This document shows, one piece after another, positions 1 through 12,220 of a stretch of 64,000 nucleotides of DNA. Under the pieces are notes generated by a model. It was given only the letters and a program-made list of their open reading frames with translations, ran no database searches and was not told where the DNA came from. The translations under genes were made by a program, and so were the position numbers. The DNA comes from Drosophila persimilis (taxonomy: Eukaryota > Arthropoda > Insecta > Diptera > Drosophilidae). The number at the start of each line of letters is the position of its first letter. The first letter of the stretch is position 1. The stretch is from NCBI RefSeq assembly GCF_003286085.1, contig NW_020825298.1, positions 496,001 to 560,000 on the forward strand, in the 5' to 3' direction.

Positions 1-501
1 TCAACTTGTAGACGAATACAACTTTCGGCTGGCGGCTCCTTCGATCCTTTGCCAGCGAGCCAGGGACAAATTAGACGATGCATCAAGGAAGGAACTTTAT
101 TCCAGACCTATTACGGGGGGTCCCCAGTGAATTATGATTACGGATGAGGGCGGATGGGTTTATGGCAGTATTTGCAGATTTATTGCAGCTAAAAATCAGC
201 GCTAATATAATGCATAAATCAGGCTGCTTAAGTCAACATATACTGCTGCCTGAATTGGGCATAAATACTGCACCAAGTTCCCGCCTCTACCTCTGCCTTC
301 GCCTACATCCTTGGGCTCCTTGGGCCCGTATCTGCGACGACTAGATACGACCTGGGTTCCTGTGTTCGGGCTGGCCTGTGAACCAAGTGAAATTCAACGA
401 AAACGAAATATTTTGGCAACGTCGGAGGTCTTCGTTGAAGCGGTAGGCGGGGGTATGCCTTTGGGGCGGCATCACGTCTCCGCCTTGCTGTGGCAGGGAG
501 C

Positions 502-524
502 GAGAGAGAGAGAGAGAGAGAGAG
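502..524. repeat. (GA)n microsatellite
   Basis: About 11 GA units; a potential GAGA-factor site cluster. Confidence 0.85.
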
Positions 525-1134
525 CAAGAACCCCAAGAGAACCGTGTAGCCCAGCGCAGGCGCTTTGGCACTCCGCCTTCCAGTTGCTCCGCTCTGAAAT
601 AGAGTCCAGAGTCCGCTCTCCGTCCACGTCTGCAAGGGAAATATTGGAGTCGAAAACAGGGAAACTTCTTCGAAACACTCACAGCAGATGTTCGCTAATT
701 TAAATATTGCATCGTAGGTCAAGTCGTGAGAACTTTATGACTTGCCAAAATATCGTACAAAAGGTCCATCATCATCGTCCGCAGCAGCAGCAGCAGCAGT
801 GCATGGCTTGAGGCTGGTGCAACGGAGAGCTCTGAACTGCAGGTAGTGCAGGCAGCACTCGTAGGCTCTACTCTGCCACAGATGCTGGACAGCATTCCCA
901 TAGCGGGGCCATAATTAAAAACCCATTTATCAGAGGGAGAGGGGGTGCGAGAGGCCAGCAATCGCTCCTCAAATTATCCAATTATCTGCCTCGACAGGGG
1001 ACTGTTACGGTTCTACGGCTACTCAAATAGAAATACTCCGAGTGGTGGTGTTTGGCGTTTAACACATTTCCACATGGCTGAAGAGGTGGCCCCTCAGAAG
1101 AGGCCGCTACTCTGAGCTGGGCTTTTCAACGGGT

Positions 1135-1146
1135 TGCGCATGCGCC
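1135..1146 (+). promoter_or_regulatory. Erect-wing/NRF1-type site TGCGCATGCGCC
   Basis: Eleven of twelve bases match the palindromic TGCGCATGCGCA consensus bound by NRF1 and its fly counterpart Ewg, a neuronal regulator. It sits about 340 bp before a TATAAG motif at 1476. A functional role is inferred. Confidence 0.35.
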
Positions 1147-1359
1147 TGCCGCGTTTTCTGTGCGCCCAAAGCAAAGCGGGAAACGAGTTGGCCAGAACCA
1201 AACCAAACAGAACTGAAAACTGAAACTGGTTTTTGGGTCACTGCGAAAGGGCCGGCCGCCCCGAACAGGTAAACTCGAGATAATTATTCAATGGATGGCG
1301 AGTCGAGGCCCTCTCGGTTCTCAGGCCCGCATTCAGGCGCTCCAGAAAGGGCATAGCCA

Positions 1360-1560
1360 AAGGGTTAACGCGAGAGAGAGAGACGGAGACAGAGAGAACC
1401 GAACCGAACCACGAACCCGACTGTCCAGACAGGTTAGTCGTCCGCGGCGAAAGGTGAGCCCGACCAGCATCAGAGTATAAGAGATGCCGCCTGCCTGCTC
1501 TTTGCGCACGTTCTCTCTCTGTCACAGTCTCTCTCCTGCTCTCTCTCTCTCTCTCTCCGG
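1360..1560 (+). promoter_or_regulatory. GAGA-rich promoter-like region
   Basis: GAGAGAGA/CTCTCTCT blocks (1372-1382 and 1511-1557) flank GAGTATAAGAG at 1473-1483, a possible TATA element. GAGA-factor sites commonly mark fly promoters. No clear initiator lies at the right distance, so this is a candidate only. Confidence 0.25.
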
Positions 1561-4500
1561 AAGTTATGGTGGCTGCAATGCTGCCGACGCGACGCGGCCA
1601 TAGGCGCTTTATTCCTCAATTGTTGTTCTGCGGCGTCGTACGTGAGCGCGGACTGAAGCATCGTCGAATCTCAATTTCAATCCGTATCTGAATCTGAATC
1701 GCAGCGTTTAGTGTCTCTGTCGGTTGTTGTAAGTGCTGTTTGTTGTCTCTGTTTATGTGTGCCCCCGTCTCGCTCTCTCTCTCTCTCTTCACCCGTCCCT
1801 GCGTCTGTGTGTGTGTGTGTGACTGTGCTTGAATCGGAAAATTGTACAAAATATGGATACGAAATGGATTAATAAAATCCGCTGAGGAAAGCGGTTACGG
1901 AGCGGCAATCAAGCGGAACGTAGTAGCATCAGTAGCAACCCCCCGCCCTGCCCAGTGCCAAAGGGGTGGGAACACCCCTCGGGAGTGAGTGTGCGTGAGT
2001 GAGTGTACATATGTGCCCGTGCCACTCGATAGTAACTGTAAAAAAAGCGAAAATTTCATGGATATTTGAGTGTGTTTTTGGCAGTTTTTACGCTCCTCGT
2101 CAAGAAACAGAACCAGAATCAGAACCAGAACCAGCGACAGAGCCAGAGCTAAAGCCAGGACCACACCCGCGCGGGTGCACAGGCTGAGAAAAGGAAAAAA
2201 CTACAGCCGCTGTAGCAGAAGAGCCAAGAAAAACAGCAAAAACAGCAGAACAGAGGTCTGTAGAAGAAAAATTCCAGTTTCGTAAGGATCGCAAAACGAG
2301 AGAGCGGCTGAGCGGGAGAGAGCAAGAGCACTGTTCCCCAAGAGAGCGAGAGACAGAGAGTTCGAGAGTTGCCTGGAAGTTCTCCCACCGAAAAAGGGGA
2401 GGGAGCTGTGGCAAGGATTTTCGCGACAGTTGCGCAAGTGGGAAAATTCCCGTTATTATGGAATTTTCGCTAAACGAAAACCGTTACGCATCAGCTGTTG
2501 GCTTTTCCGAAATGGAATGACATTGAAAGAAGTCTGCGTAAATCTGAGAAAATTCTCCACCAATGGATATCCAAAATTCGTTGTGGCTTGCGAAATGAGT
2601 ATCTATTTCGTGCAGCCCCAAAATAAGTGAAAGAATTTGACCAGGGAAGGGAATGCCAAAATAATACCCAATATTTTACTGGTCTTTGTCCCCCTGGAAA
2701 ACTGGTACTTGACTGTCTCTGCCTTTGCCCCTCACTCTGTCTCTCTCTGCCTCTGCCTCTGCCTGTGATTCTCGCGCTCACTCTGGCTCTGGCTCTGGCT
2801 CTTGCTCTGGCTCTTGCTCTGTGCAGCACTTTTCCAACGCTGAGAGGAAGCAGCACGACGAGCTGTTTGTGTGGCTCGACAGCCAAACAGTCGCGAGTCT
2901 CGACAACGGCAATTGGTGTGGCGGTGCGACGTTTGGCACAGCTGTGAGGAGGAGCTGCTACTGTGATTTTCTGGGGGACCGTGCTTTAGAGTAAAGGGAA
3001 AACCCAAGAACAAAGGCAAGCAGCAGGCGTCAGTCCTCTCGAAGGGAGCAGGCTAATAAAGTGTCCTAATGCCATAATTATATAATGTACGTACTCGATG
3101 ATGTGGCGGCAGAAATTACAAAGACAAAGGCGTGACCCTCGCGCCCCAATGCCGCCGCATGAGTCACGTGCGTACAAGTGTGAGTGTGTGAGTGTGACAG
3201 TCTCTGTGTGTGGTTCGGAGTGCCAAAGGACCTGCTTCGAATAGGACATCAAAAGTGCCAGACAATCGAAAACAATCGAGGCGTCGAGAGCCCTTTTGTT
3301 GACCAAAAAGACCAGACCTCAGACCCTAGACGTCGGACCAGACGCGATTACAACATCAAAAGCGAATACTCGTATATTTTCTTATTTTTACGCCATATTG
3401 ATTTTCTTTTTGTTGTGCATAAAAGCCGCGCCTCTCCACAGCCGCCTCTGCGTCTCAGTGTGTGGTGTGTGTGTGTGTGTGTGTTTGTGTGTTTATGCCT
3501 CGTGTTATGTCTTATGTTTTCCCTTTGCTCTCCCTTTTCTCCCCATCTTGCCTCCCTCCTGGCCCCCAATCAACCAAAGAATAACATAAAAATGGTCCTT
3601 CCTTTGTGCTGCAGCCCACGTAAAAAGTCAACGGCCACGACTACGGCATCGGTTTCAAAGTCCTTCTTCCTTCATCCTTCATCAAACGCATATCCAAGTG
3701 AATGCTTGAATGCTTGAAGGGAAAGTGTCATAAAGCGTGCGATTATCCTGTAAACAAAGTGTAAAACGCGCACAGAGCAACAACAGAACAGCCATCCCCC
3801 CGCATCAAGAACAACATCCACATCCACATCCACATCCACATCCAGGAGTTCCAGCGCCAGGTCCTGCTCCAAATAAAACCCATTTACCATTTGGACTGCA
3901 TGAAAAGCGGGAAAGCGGAAAGAACAAAAGCAAACAGCGAACGAAAACGGAATCATAACAGGGGAGCGGGAACTGGAACGGGAACCCCTGTCAGATTCAG
4001 GATTTTTACGACCTGAGCAATCAATTCTGCTGAGTTGTGCGTTTCTGCTGGTCAAGGGACCTCCCTTCCGCCTGGTATCCGCCCCCACCCACGAGAACAG
4101 CACTATTGGAATTTGGATCTGAGCACATCGTATAATGGTTGCCCAAGTGAGGTGAGTCACACTCGGAACACCGCATAAACATGCTGCCAATTTTCAATAT
4201 TCGTCCAGTCCTGCCCGGGGGAAAACGAGACTAAAACGATGCACAAATTTGAGGCCAGAAGAAAAACTATGTTCTACTCCGCAGGGGAAACAAAAGCTAG
4301 ACACAGGGGTGGAAATTTGGGGGGAAGAACAAAGCATATACTGCCAATACTCGGGCGGACGGGCGAGCTGAACAAGGCAATCAAATATTCCCGAGGTCCG
4401 GAGGCTAAAATTTAATTAAAATTTATGAAATTTTCAATTACATTGGCAAGTGTAAATAAGTGCAAATGCGAGCATTAGGGCACAATTCAATTACAAAATA

Positions 4501-5741
4501 TATTTGAGACCAAAAAAACACACGAACACGCACACTCGCACTCACCGGAAAAACAACAACTAATAAAAACTGGGCCAGAAAACAAACGTCAGGGAAAATA
4601 CCGGACGGCCAGCCAGTACTCTCCGAGTACTCTGTTGGCTGCCCCAGCCAGCCGGGGATTGGTACTCTGTTTGTCCGAATGCAACATGTTTGGCTGCCGG
4701 ACAGTGAGAGGCAATGGAAAGGAAAGGGAGCTTGATTGGTTTTGTGGCTTTGAGGGGACGTCCTCCTCAGTCTTCAAGCCCGGGGAATGATATTGAGACA
4801 GAGACTGAGAGACAGAGAAACTGAAGACTGATGGGACAGATGGTCAGTGCAATTGGAAATACTCGTAACGAAGCAACAAACATGTGTAACCGATGATGGC
4901 GACGACGACGACTAGAACGACAAAGGGCCAGAGTTATTAGTAGCATCTGTGGATGTGGATGCGGACTGTGGCCCAGAGATGGGCCCAGGAAATTGAAATT
5001 CCCATAAACGGAGCCACAGCACGGAGCAAAGGGGAAACTGAGATACAACTAAGTTTTTCGCTTCACTAAACTCTCTGTCTCTGTTCTGTCGGTTCTTTCG
5101 ATTTTTTCGGTTCTGTGTGTGTGTCTCTGGCATTTCTGCAATCATTTATTCGAATTTCCACTTTCCGTCGGCGGCCCCAGGCCTCATTTCCGAGCACAAG
5201 CTGTATGGATTTGTACTTCAAAGCTCGGCGGGTCTTCACATGGCTCATAATGATAAATGAAGGCGTCTCGCTGCGATCGATGATTCTCCTCAAAGAAGGA
5301 AAGAAAGGATTATTCCCCAGACATTTCCACTCCCTCACATGAGTGAAAGATTTATTGTATGGGCTGCTGCTGAGTAGCGGAGTCGCATGACAGCGGCAGC
5401 AATCATCACCAAATCGATTTCTCATTACATACGGATGATCCCCACCCCCATGCCCATCCAACTTTACATACGACTTCAGGCTGTAGGAGTGGGCGGCTTG
5501 CGTGACTGCCAGCTAAGGTCATATGCAGAGCAGAGCCAGATCCAGAGTCAGAGTCCAATAAAAAACCAAAGCCTAAACCCCATTCAAACGGGTTATGGCT
5601 TATGATGACGTCGCTTGGCTACACAGCCAGCCCCATAATGATAACGATATTTTCTCACGAATGCAGCCAAATCGGTGGAACAAAACATAAACAATGCGAG
5701 AAAACTCTAAACAAAACTTCGGATCGTAGCAGCACGGGGGA

Positions 5742-5771
5742 TCGCTGGTCGCTGGTCGCTGGTCGCTGGTC
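5742..5771. repeat. GGTCGCT heptamer array
   Basis: Four tandem copies of TCGCTGG directly before the TCAGTC initiator-like pair. Confidence 0.8.
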
Positions 5772-5778
5772 ACTCGTC

Positions 5779-6067
5779 AGTCGTCAGTCAGAGAGTCTGC
5801 CTTAGCGCTCAAGTATGTCTACGATTCGTGGTTCATTGGAATTTTGTTCGTGGATGGAGGGAGGATGGAGGTCTGGTCTGGTCTGGAGCATCGTTTGTTA
5901 TCCAATAACCAGAGCAAACCAGAGCGCGGACGCTCGAGCGATCGTATTATGCGCGGAAGTCTGAGAACCGCAGAGAGCTTTGGGTACGAGCGTACACACA
6001 CTCTGTTGGATCCAAAGTTGGCGCCCAAAAAACTGGCGCACATAATGAGGAGAGGCCTGAGCCTCAG
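5779..6067 (+). promoter_or_regulatory. Possible noncoding first exon
   Basis: Two adjacent initiator motifs TCAGTC at 5777-5789 are followed 280 bp later by a strong donor CCTCAG|GTGAGC after 6067. Together they would make a plausible leader exon for tutl. No independent evidence is available. Confidence 0.2.
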
Positions 6068-7583
6068 GTGAGCGGTCGGGGTCGCAGTCGGGGAGAGCTG
6101 AAACTTGAGTCCAAAACAAAAGCCAGAGACGTAGAAGGCGTAGATGTGTATGGAGGGAGAAGTTCAAGTCTTGGAGATCGGCTTACACTGGAGTTATGTA
6201 TCTCTATGTCTTATGTATCGCATCTGTATCAGTGTGTGTGGGCCTATATACAGCATCGTCGAACTTCAGTTTCGTATAAGAGAGCGCGGGCTCAAGTCAA
6301 CTCTACTTGACTCGAACTTGTTTTTCTTTTTTAATGCGACTCCCGACTCAAGAGTCCGATAGATACACAGAATTTCCTGCAGCAGTCGCTCACTCTTCCT
6401 CGAAGCGTGTGTATGTGTGTGTGGTGTGTGTATCTATGTTGAGCTCTGGATGAAAACAGAAAATGCAATTTGCTGTCGACGATCTTGGTGAAGCAGCAGC
6501 GACATCCAGCAGCAGCGACATCAGCAGACAGGTAGCCAGGGAAACCATTTCACAGATGTAGGGCTTCGACTGATGGTGGAAGGTGGGAAGGTGCAGGCTG
6601 CACCATCCATGGCATACTCTCGAGTCGAGTCGGGTCGAGTAGTGCACCCACAACACATCAGGAAGGTAGTGGCAGGGGCATGGCTTCGCTTTTGTTGTGT
6701 TTTTACACTCCATTGGCAGTGAAGCGTTAAAATTGACCCAGTTGTTGATTTATTTTTACAGCTCTGCGAAAAGGGAGCCTGCGGAGGTACGTGGTAAGGG
6801 GGGAGAGTGATGGTGTCGTGGCATTTCTTCTTATTTTCGCCTGCAACTGCAACATGAAGAACAATACCGAATTTTCGTTTTCAATTTCCATTTATATGCA
6901 TGAATTTTGGATTTCTGAATAGTTGAGCGAGCGGGCTGCACGATTTGTGACTCGTTTCGCTTTAAGGTCCGCAGCCTGCCACAACACAGCTGCGGCGGCC
7001 GTGCACGAATGCATTTTCAATTTGCTGGCGAAACTCCGGCCTGGAATCGAGGGAATGGAATGGAATGGCAGGCGGAGGCAGCAGGGAGCTGGGGCAGAGC
7101 GCGGGGGCAGGGGGGATGCAGCAACTTTGTAGTTAAAGTTGAAAATTGTTAGCATTTTTTCGCTTGCGATAAAAATAAGTACGAGAGTTGCCCCAAGAGG
7201 ACGCAGCAAAGTACTGTCAGAGACAACTTTGCCCCTGCTCCCTGCCCCTCTTCCCCGTGTATGTCTCTCTTTTTGTAGCTTGCCTCTCTTTTAATAACTA
7301 TGCGGGTTCTTCTTTTGTTTTCCTACGGCCCAAACTTCTGGCGTGGCCAAAGAGAGAGGGCGAGCAACAGCGGAATGTGAAAATGTTTAAGTGGAAAGTC
7401 AGGGAAATTAAAATATTTCCATACTGCAAAAATGCACGGACTTTAAGGACTTTTGAGACTGCGATTTCATACAAAAAAAGGGCAACAGAAAAGGAGTCAC
7501 TGGGTCCGGCCATAAGGGTTAACCACTACCAAAAGCGGCCACAAATGGGAATCCAGACCCACTCTGCACCACGACATCCAGCA

Positions 7584-7610
7584 CCCCCCCCCCCCCCCCC
7601 CCCCCCCCCC
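7584..7610. repeat. C27 homopolymer
   Basis: Twenty-seven consecutive C in the tutl leader region. Length may be imprecise for sequencing reasons. On the minus strand it is a G-run able to form quadruplexes. Confidence 0.85.
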
Positions 7611-7816
7611 GTTCCCACCCCATCCAGCCGGCCGTCTAGAGCGGACTCTGTGTTGTAAAGTGTTCGGTGTTCATTATTTCGTAGTGGCCATTAAAGTAAT
7701 TTGCCACACTTGTCGCCGGCCATTAGGCCCCATTAAAGCGCAATCAGAAATCTTGCTCCCCGCCCACGTTCTCAAAGGCCTCTCCTTGACCAGAAGGTCC
7801 TTCCCCCTGCTACCCC

Positions 7817-7840
7817 GATACTCGAGTATACTCGAGTATC
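7817..7840. repeat. 24-bp perfect palindrome
   Basis: Two GATACTCGAGTA/TACTCGAGTATC arms form a perfect inverted repeat without a spacer, with two XhoI-type CTCGAG cores 12 bp apart. It could bind a dimeric factor or form a cruciform. Confidence 0.9.
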
Positions 7841-9145
7841 AATTTGAACAACGAAAAAGTTGCCAAAGTTTCCGATGCACGAACCCTTTTTATTAGTTTT
7901 GAGATATCGACAGGACTCCCCAGCCAGCCAGCCAGCCCCAGCTAGCCAGCCAGCCAGAGTAAGAGGAGAGGCAGCAAGGGAGCGAGGACCAGCTTTTAAT
8001 AAGGACATTCAGGCCACAACAGCAAATAGTTCAATGGACTCGTCAAATGCTCTGGCTCCTGCTCCTGCTCCTGCTCCTGGTATTGGTGTTGGTGGGAGAG
8101 AGAGAGCTCCGCCCGAGTGTGCCTTTTTTCGCTTGCTTTTGTATGAAATATAAGACGCAGCTTAGTCCCAGACCCAGTACCAGTTACAGTCCCAGTCGCG
8201 CTGAAAAATCAATAACCTGCCAAAGTGCTGCTCTCTCTCTCTCTCGCTCGCTCGTTCGCTCTCTGGTAAAAAAAAAGAAGTATCCGTGCCAGTGGCCCGC
8301 TACCTACACACACAAACAGAACATCTGCATCTGGCCTAAAGAAAGGAACGGAACGCCGCCGATTGGCGAAACTGTTTACAGAACTTGGCCAAGTTTCGCG
8401 AGGCATCGCAGGCAGCGTCGTGTCCTCTATGGCCTGCTCTTGGGCGTCGTTGTGTTGTTTACTTATTCAATTTGAAGCTGTTTGAACGGCGCTGATATGC
8501 CCATTATAAGGTACAGCACATGACATATACGTAATTACGTTTGTCGCTGGCACGCCACTCCACTCCACTCCGCGGCACTTCGTGGCACCCCCCATCCATC
8601 CCATCCCGTCCCGTCCGATTGCCACTTTAAAGCATGGAAATTTATTTATTGCATAATGGGAAAAGTTTTGCACTTCAGTCATGATTTGCCTCTCCTCTCC
8701 CTTCTACTCGCTGCGGTCCTCCTGCTCGTCCTTGCTCTTGTTCTTGTGCTCCTCCTCCTCCTCCTCCTCCTTTCCCTCCTTTTCCTTCTTTCATTTCAGC
8801 ATTTCAGCATTTGATGCAGCGGCCAAAAGACGTGCGTAAACAGGGTGCCGTGGAGCTGCCTCGAACGGAGCAAAGTCGACTCTCGAGTGCTAAACTTTTT
8901 TCCCCGAATCCCGTTTGCCTCTTCCCTTCCCTCCTTCCCTCCCTCCTCCACCGCTGCTGCTCGAAATCAACTTTATGCGAGAGGAGAGGCAGGCGCAAAA
9001 GAGCCAAGCAACGCAGCAAAGTTTATGGTCATGTCCGCTCTCAAGGAGTCGAGCGGTCGATGGAGTGCGACTTGGGGGTAGCTCTTCTCTCGGAGCTCTG
9101 AATGCTGCCTGAACGGATGGATGGTTGAAAGGTTGGATGGTTGGG

Positions 9146-9174
9146 TGGCGTGGCGTGGCGTGGCGTGGCGTGGC
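9146..9174. repeat. GGCGT pentamer array
   Basis: Five to six tandem copies. The same unit occurs in the opposite orientation at about 60141-60184. Confidence 0.8.
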
Positions 9175-11155
9175 CGTTCATTAGCGTTGCCATTACATTT
9201 ATTTATTTTTCTTCATTCCGTTCTGTGTTTTGCCCTCTGCAGGATGTCTTCTGATAGCGGGGCCTCCCCCACAGTGCGTCCGAGAAGTCAGTGGAAGTTA
9301 GAGCCGCTGCTGACTAAAGACTAAAGCCCCCTTTAGTTAGTGTGAGAGCTTAAGTTTGAACAAGTTTTAAAAAAGTTAAATGAGACACACAAAACTTCAC
9401 ATAATAGTGAAGAGGCCAAGATGATGCAACTGTGAGAAAGGAGAAATGGTGGGATGGTGGGGTGGTGGGGTGGTGTGGTGGCGTGGCAGAGGGGCAGTAA
9501 TGAGGAGGGGGATGCCAGATTCAAAGGAAAATTCTCTGTTGCACGCATGTCTGCAGTTATTAGACCTCATCTTCAGTTGCTTTCAAATTGTGGTGGAAAA
9601 CTTTTCTGAAGCACTTTACGGGATTTATGTGAAAGAGACAGAGTCGTCGCCCCTGTCCCAGCCGCCTCTGGCCTTGCCACGCCTCCGCCTGACCAAGACT
9701 TTGTAGAAAAGTAAAGAAAATGAAAATGAATACAGCAACAGCTACAGCGGGAAAAACGAAGACAAACCAAAAGATGGAAAAGTTTGCCTTGGACGGAGGA
9801 CGGAGGCTAAATTTTCACATCCGCCGTCCATGGCGTCCCTTCCGCTTTGCCGTTTCGCTTCCCCATGCCCCCATGCCCCCTGCCACCTACCCCTGTCTTT
9901 GATATTTCACTCGTCTTGGGCCTGGCACTCCGGCTGCATAAATAATAACACAAACTTTTATTATTAATTTTGCTTAATCGAAATGCCGCAATTAAGCATG
10001 AAGCATAAAACTTTTCCTCGTTTTGCTCTTTGTCCAGCCTTTCCTTTTGCTCTGACGCGCAGGCGAACCCTTGATACAGGACTGCCTCCCTGCGTCTCTG
10101 CGTTCCATCGGATCTGCTGTTACTTTAGTTTCTGAAATAATTCTGCACTTTTACTTCTCCGAACGAGCCCAAGTGCGGGAGCGAGGGCGAGTGCGAGTTT
10201 ACGAGCAAAATATTTTCTAAGAAAAACTTTCCGAAGCTGCAGCGGCCACAAAAAACAGAGAGCAAACTTTTCTGCAGTTTTGTTTCCGAAATATTATTAA
10301 GAATTTAATTGCTTCAAAGCGAGAAGTTTTCGCCATGCCACGCCCGTCTGCAGCAGCATCAAGCATAATTGCTGGAAATTGTAAAGCGAATAAGTGAGAA
10401 TCATTTGAAATAAGAAATTGCGGACGGACCGACCTACCGCTTTGTGCCCCGTCACGACTCTGTGGCGCTGTTGCTGTCATTGTACTCTCGGGGGGGAGAC
10501 TCTTCTGGCCTGGCCCCGCCCCGCCCCGCCTGGCCTGGCCTGGCCAATACACAATGAATGACCAATAAATAAGTCTGCCGCAAAACGCTCATACATGGCC
10601 CGTCGTCAAGTGAAACAATCCATTATGGAACCGTTGAGCCCCAACAAAGGCGAGATGCTGTGACTCTGTCCCCGGCTGCACGGCTCCCGGCTCCCGGTAA
10701 TGAATGAATGAGTGAATGAATGAAAATTTGTTGCGTAATGGGGCAAGCCGATAAGAAAGTGAAAACTAAATGAGACAGAAGCACACAAATATATTGTAAA
10801 AAGTATAAACGTATCCCCTGGCCCCGGACGGACGAATGGACGGAGGGGCACAAAGCAATGCTCGTCTCATTTCCTGCCCTGTCTCCAGCCCCCAACCACC
10901 CAGTCCCCGCCACAGCCACAGCCACAGCCCTCGAGTGAAATTACGATTTCAAAAGCCTAGTCCGAGGGCCTGGCCAGCCATTAGGTTGTGGCCATTATGG
11001 CCCTGTTCTCGGGTCTCGTCTGGGCCCCAGACTGGACAGGAACCCGCAAACATCCTGTTGATGTCAGCAAATTTTATTTATTTGTGGTTCGTGTTGTATT
11101 ACAGCATTTTAGAGCAATTAAAATTGTACAATGGCCGAATGCTCGGGTCCGATCC

Positions 11156-11192
11156 GATCCGGTCCGGTCTGGTCTGGTCTGGTCTGGTCTGG
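11156..11192. repeat. GGTCT/GGTCC pentamer array
   Basis: About seven tandem copies, mostly GGTCT, in the tutl leader region. Confidence 0.8.
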
Positions 11193-12200
11193 TCCGCTTT
11201 TGGCCGTTTTGCATGGCCCCAACACGAACCCAAATACAGGCCCAGTGCACGGGTCTATTTGGCCGCATTTTTTAGATCATTTAACGCTAAAGTGCCTAAT
11301 GATATATTGACTTTGCCGGCCAAAGCCTCCTACGCTCCACCGCTCCACCGCTCCAGTGCCAAATGTTATGTTTCAAACTTTTACGTTTACGTTCCCTCCT
11401 AATGGCCCAAAGTTTTCGGCGGGGCAGAGATAGAGAGCGAGCATGGAATGGAATGGAATGGAATGGACTCTACGTTCGCCACGTAATTGCTCGCTGGAAC
11501 TGTGAAAGTCGGAAGGTGGAAGGTGGAGAACTCATTAGATTAAGTGATAGCATTCCGCTTTATGGCCATATCTTGCCGCCGAACATCATTGGAAATTAGT
11601 TGACCCCAAAAGATGCTCAGGGGAGGAAGAGCAGGAGGCTGCGTTTTAAAATAATTGGCGAGGACTCAGGACTCAGGCAAGGACCGGGCCATATCTTGTC
11701 GAATGGGATAGGCTAGGCGTTGTCAATGCAAAGCTGCCCTGGTCCAGGTCCATTGTTCTGCAGTTGGCCTACATAGGACTTCCCTTCTGCTGTCGCTGCC
11801 CTTATGCTCCTCTGTAGGGGCCGGTGGCATTGTTGTTGTTGTTGCTTCTACGCTAACAAGCTTACTACCAGATGGCTTACGGGCTCATTCCCCAAATGCT
11901 AGCTAGAGAGAAAAGCCCGTGGGGGAGAGAGAGAGAGAGAGAGAAGGAGAATGGAAAGGGGCGTTTCATTTCATTAAAGTTTCAAGGCGTACAACGCGGC
12001 GTATGAGTGATACTAAAATGAAGAAGAAACAGCAATCCCACGGATGCTTGGGAAATGGGACACATTCTGGGCACTCGACGACCCGACGAGTCGACTTCTT
12101 CCCCAGGCCACGTATGGACTCTAGCAGTAGCAGTAGCCGTTGCCGGGGCACAATGTGCAAAAGTTGTAAAATTTGTTAAGGAAACACATACACAAGCACC

Positions 12201-12220
12201 CACACACACACACACACACA
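12201..12220. repeat. (CA)10 microsatellite
   Basis: Ten perfect CA units in the tutl leader region. Confidence 0.85.
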
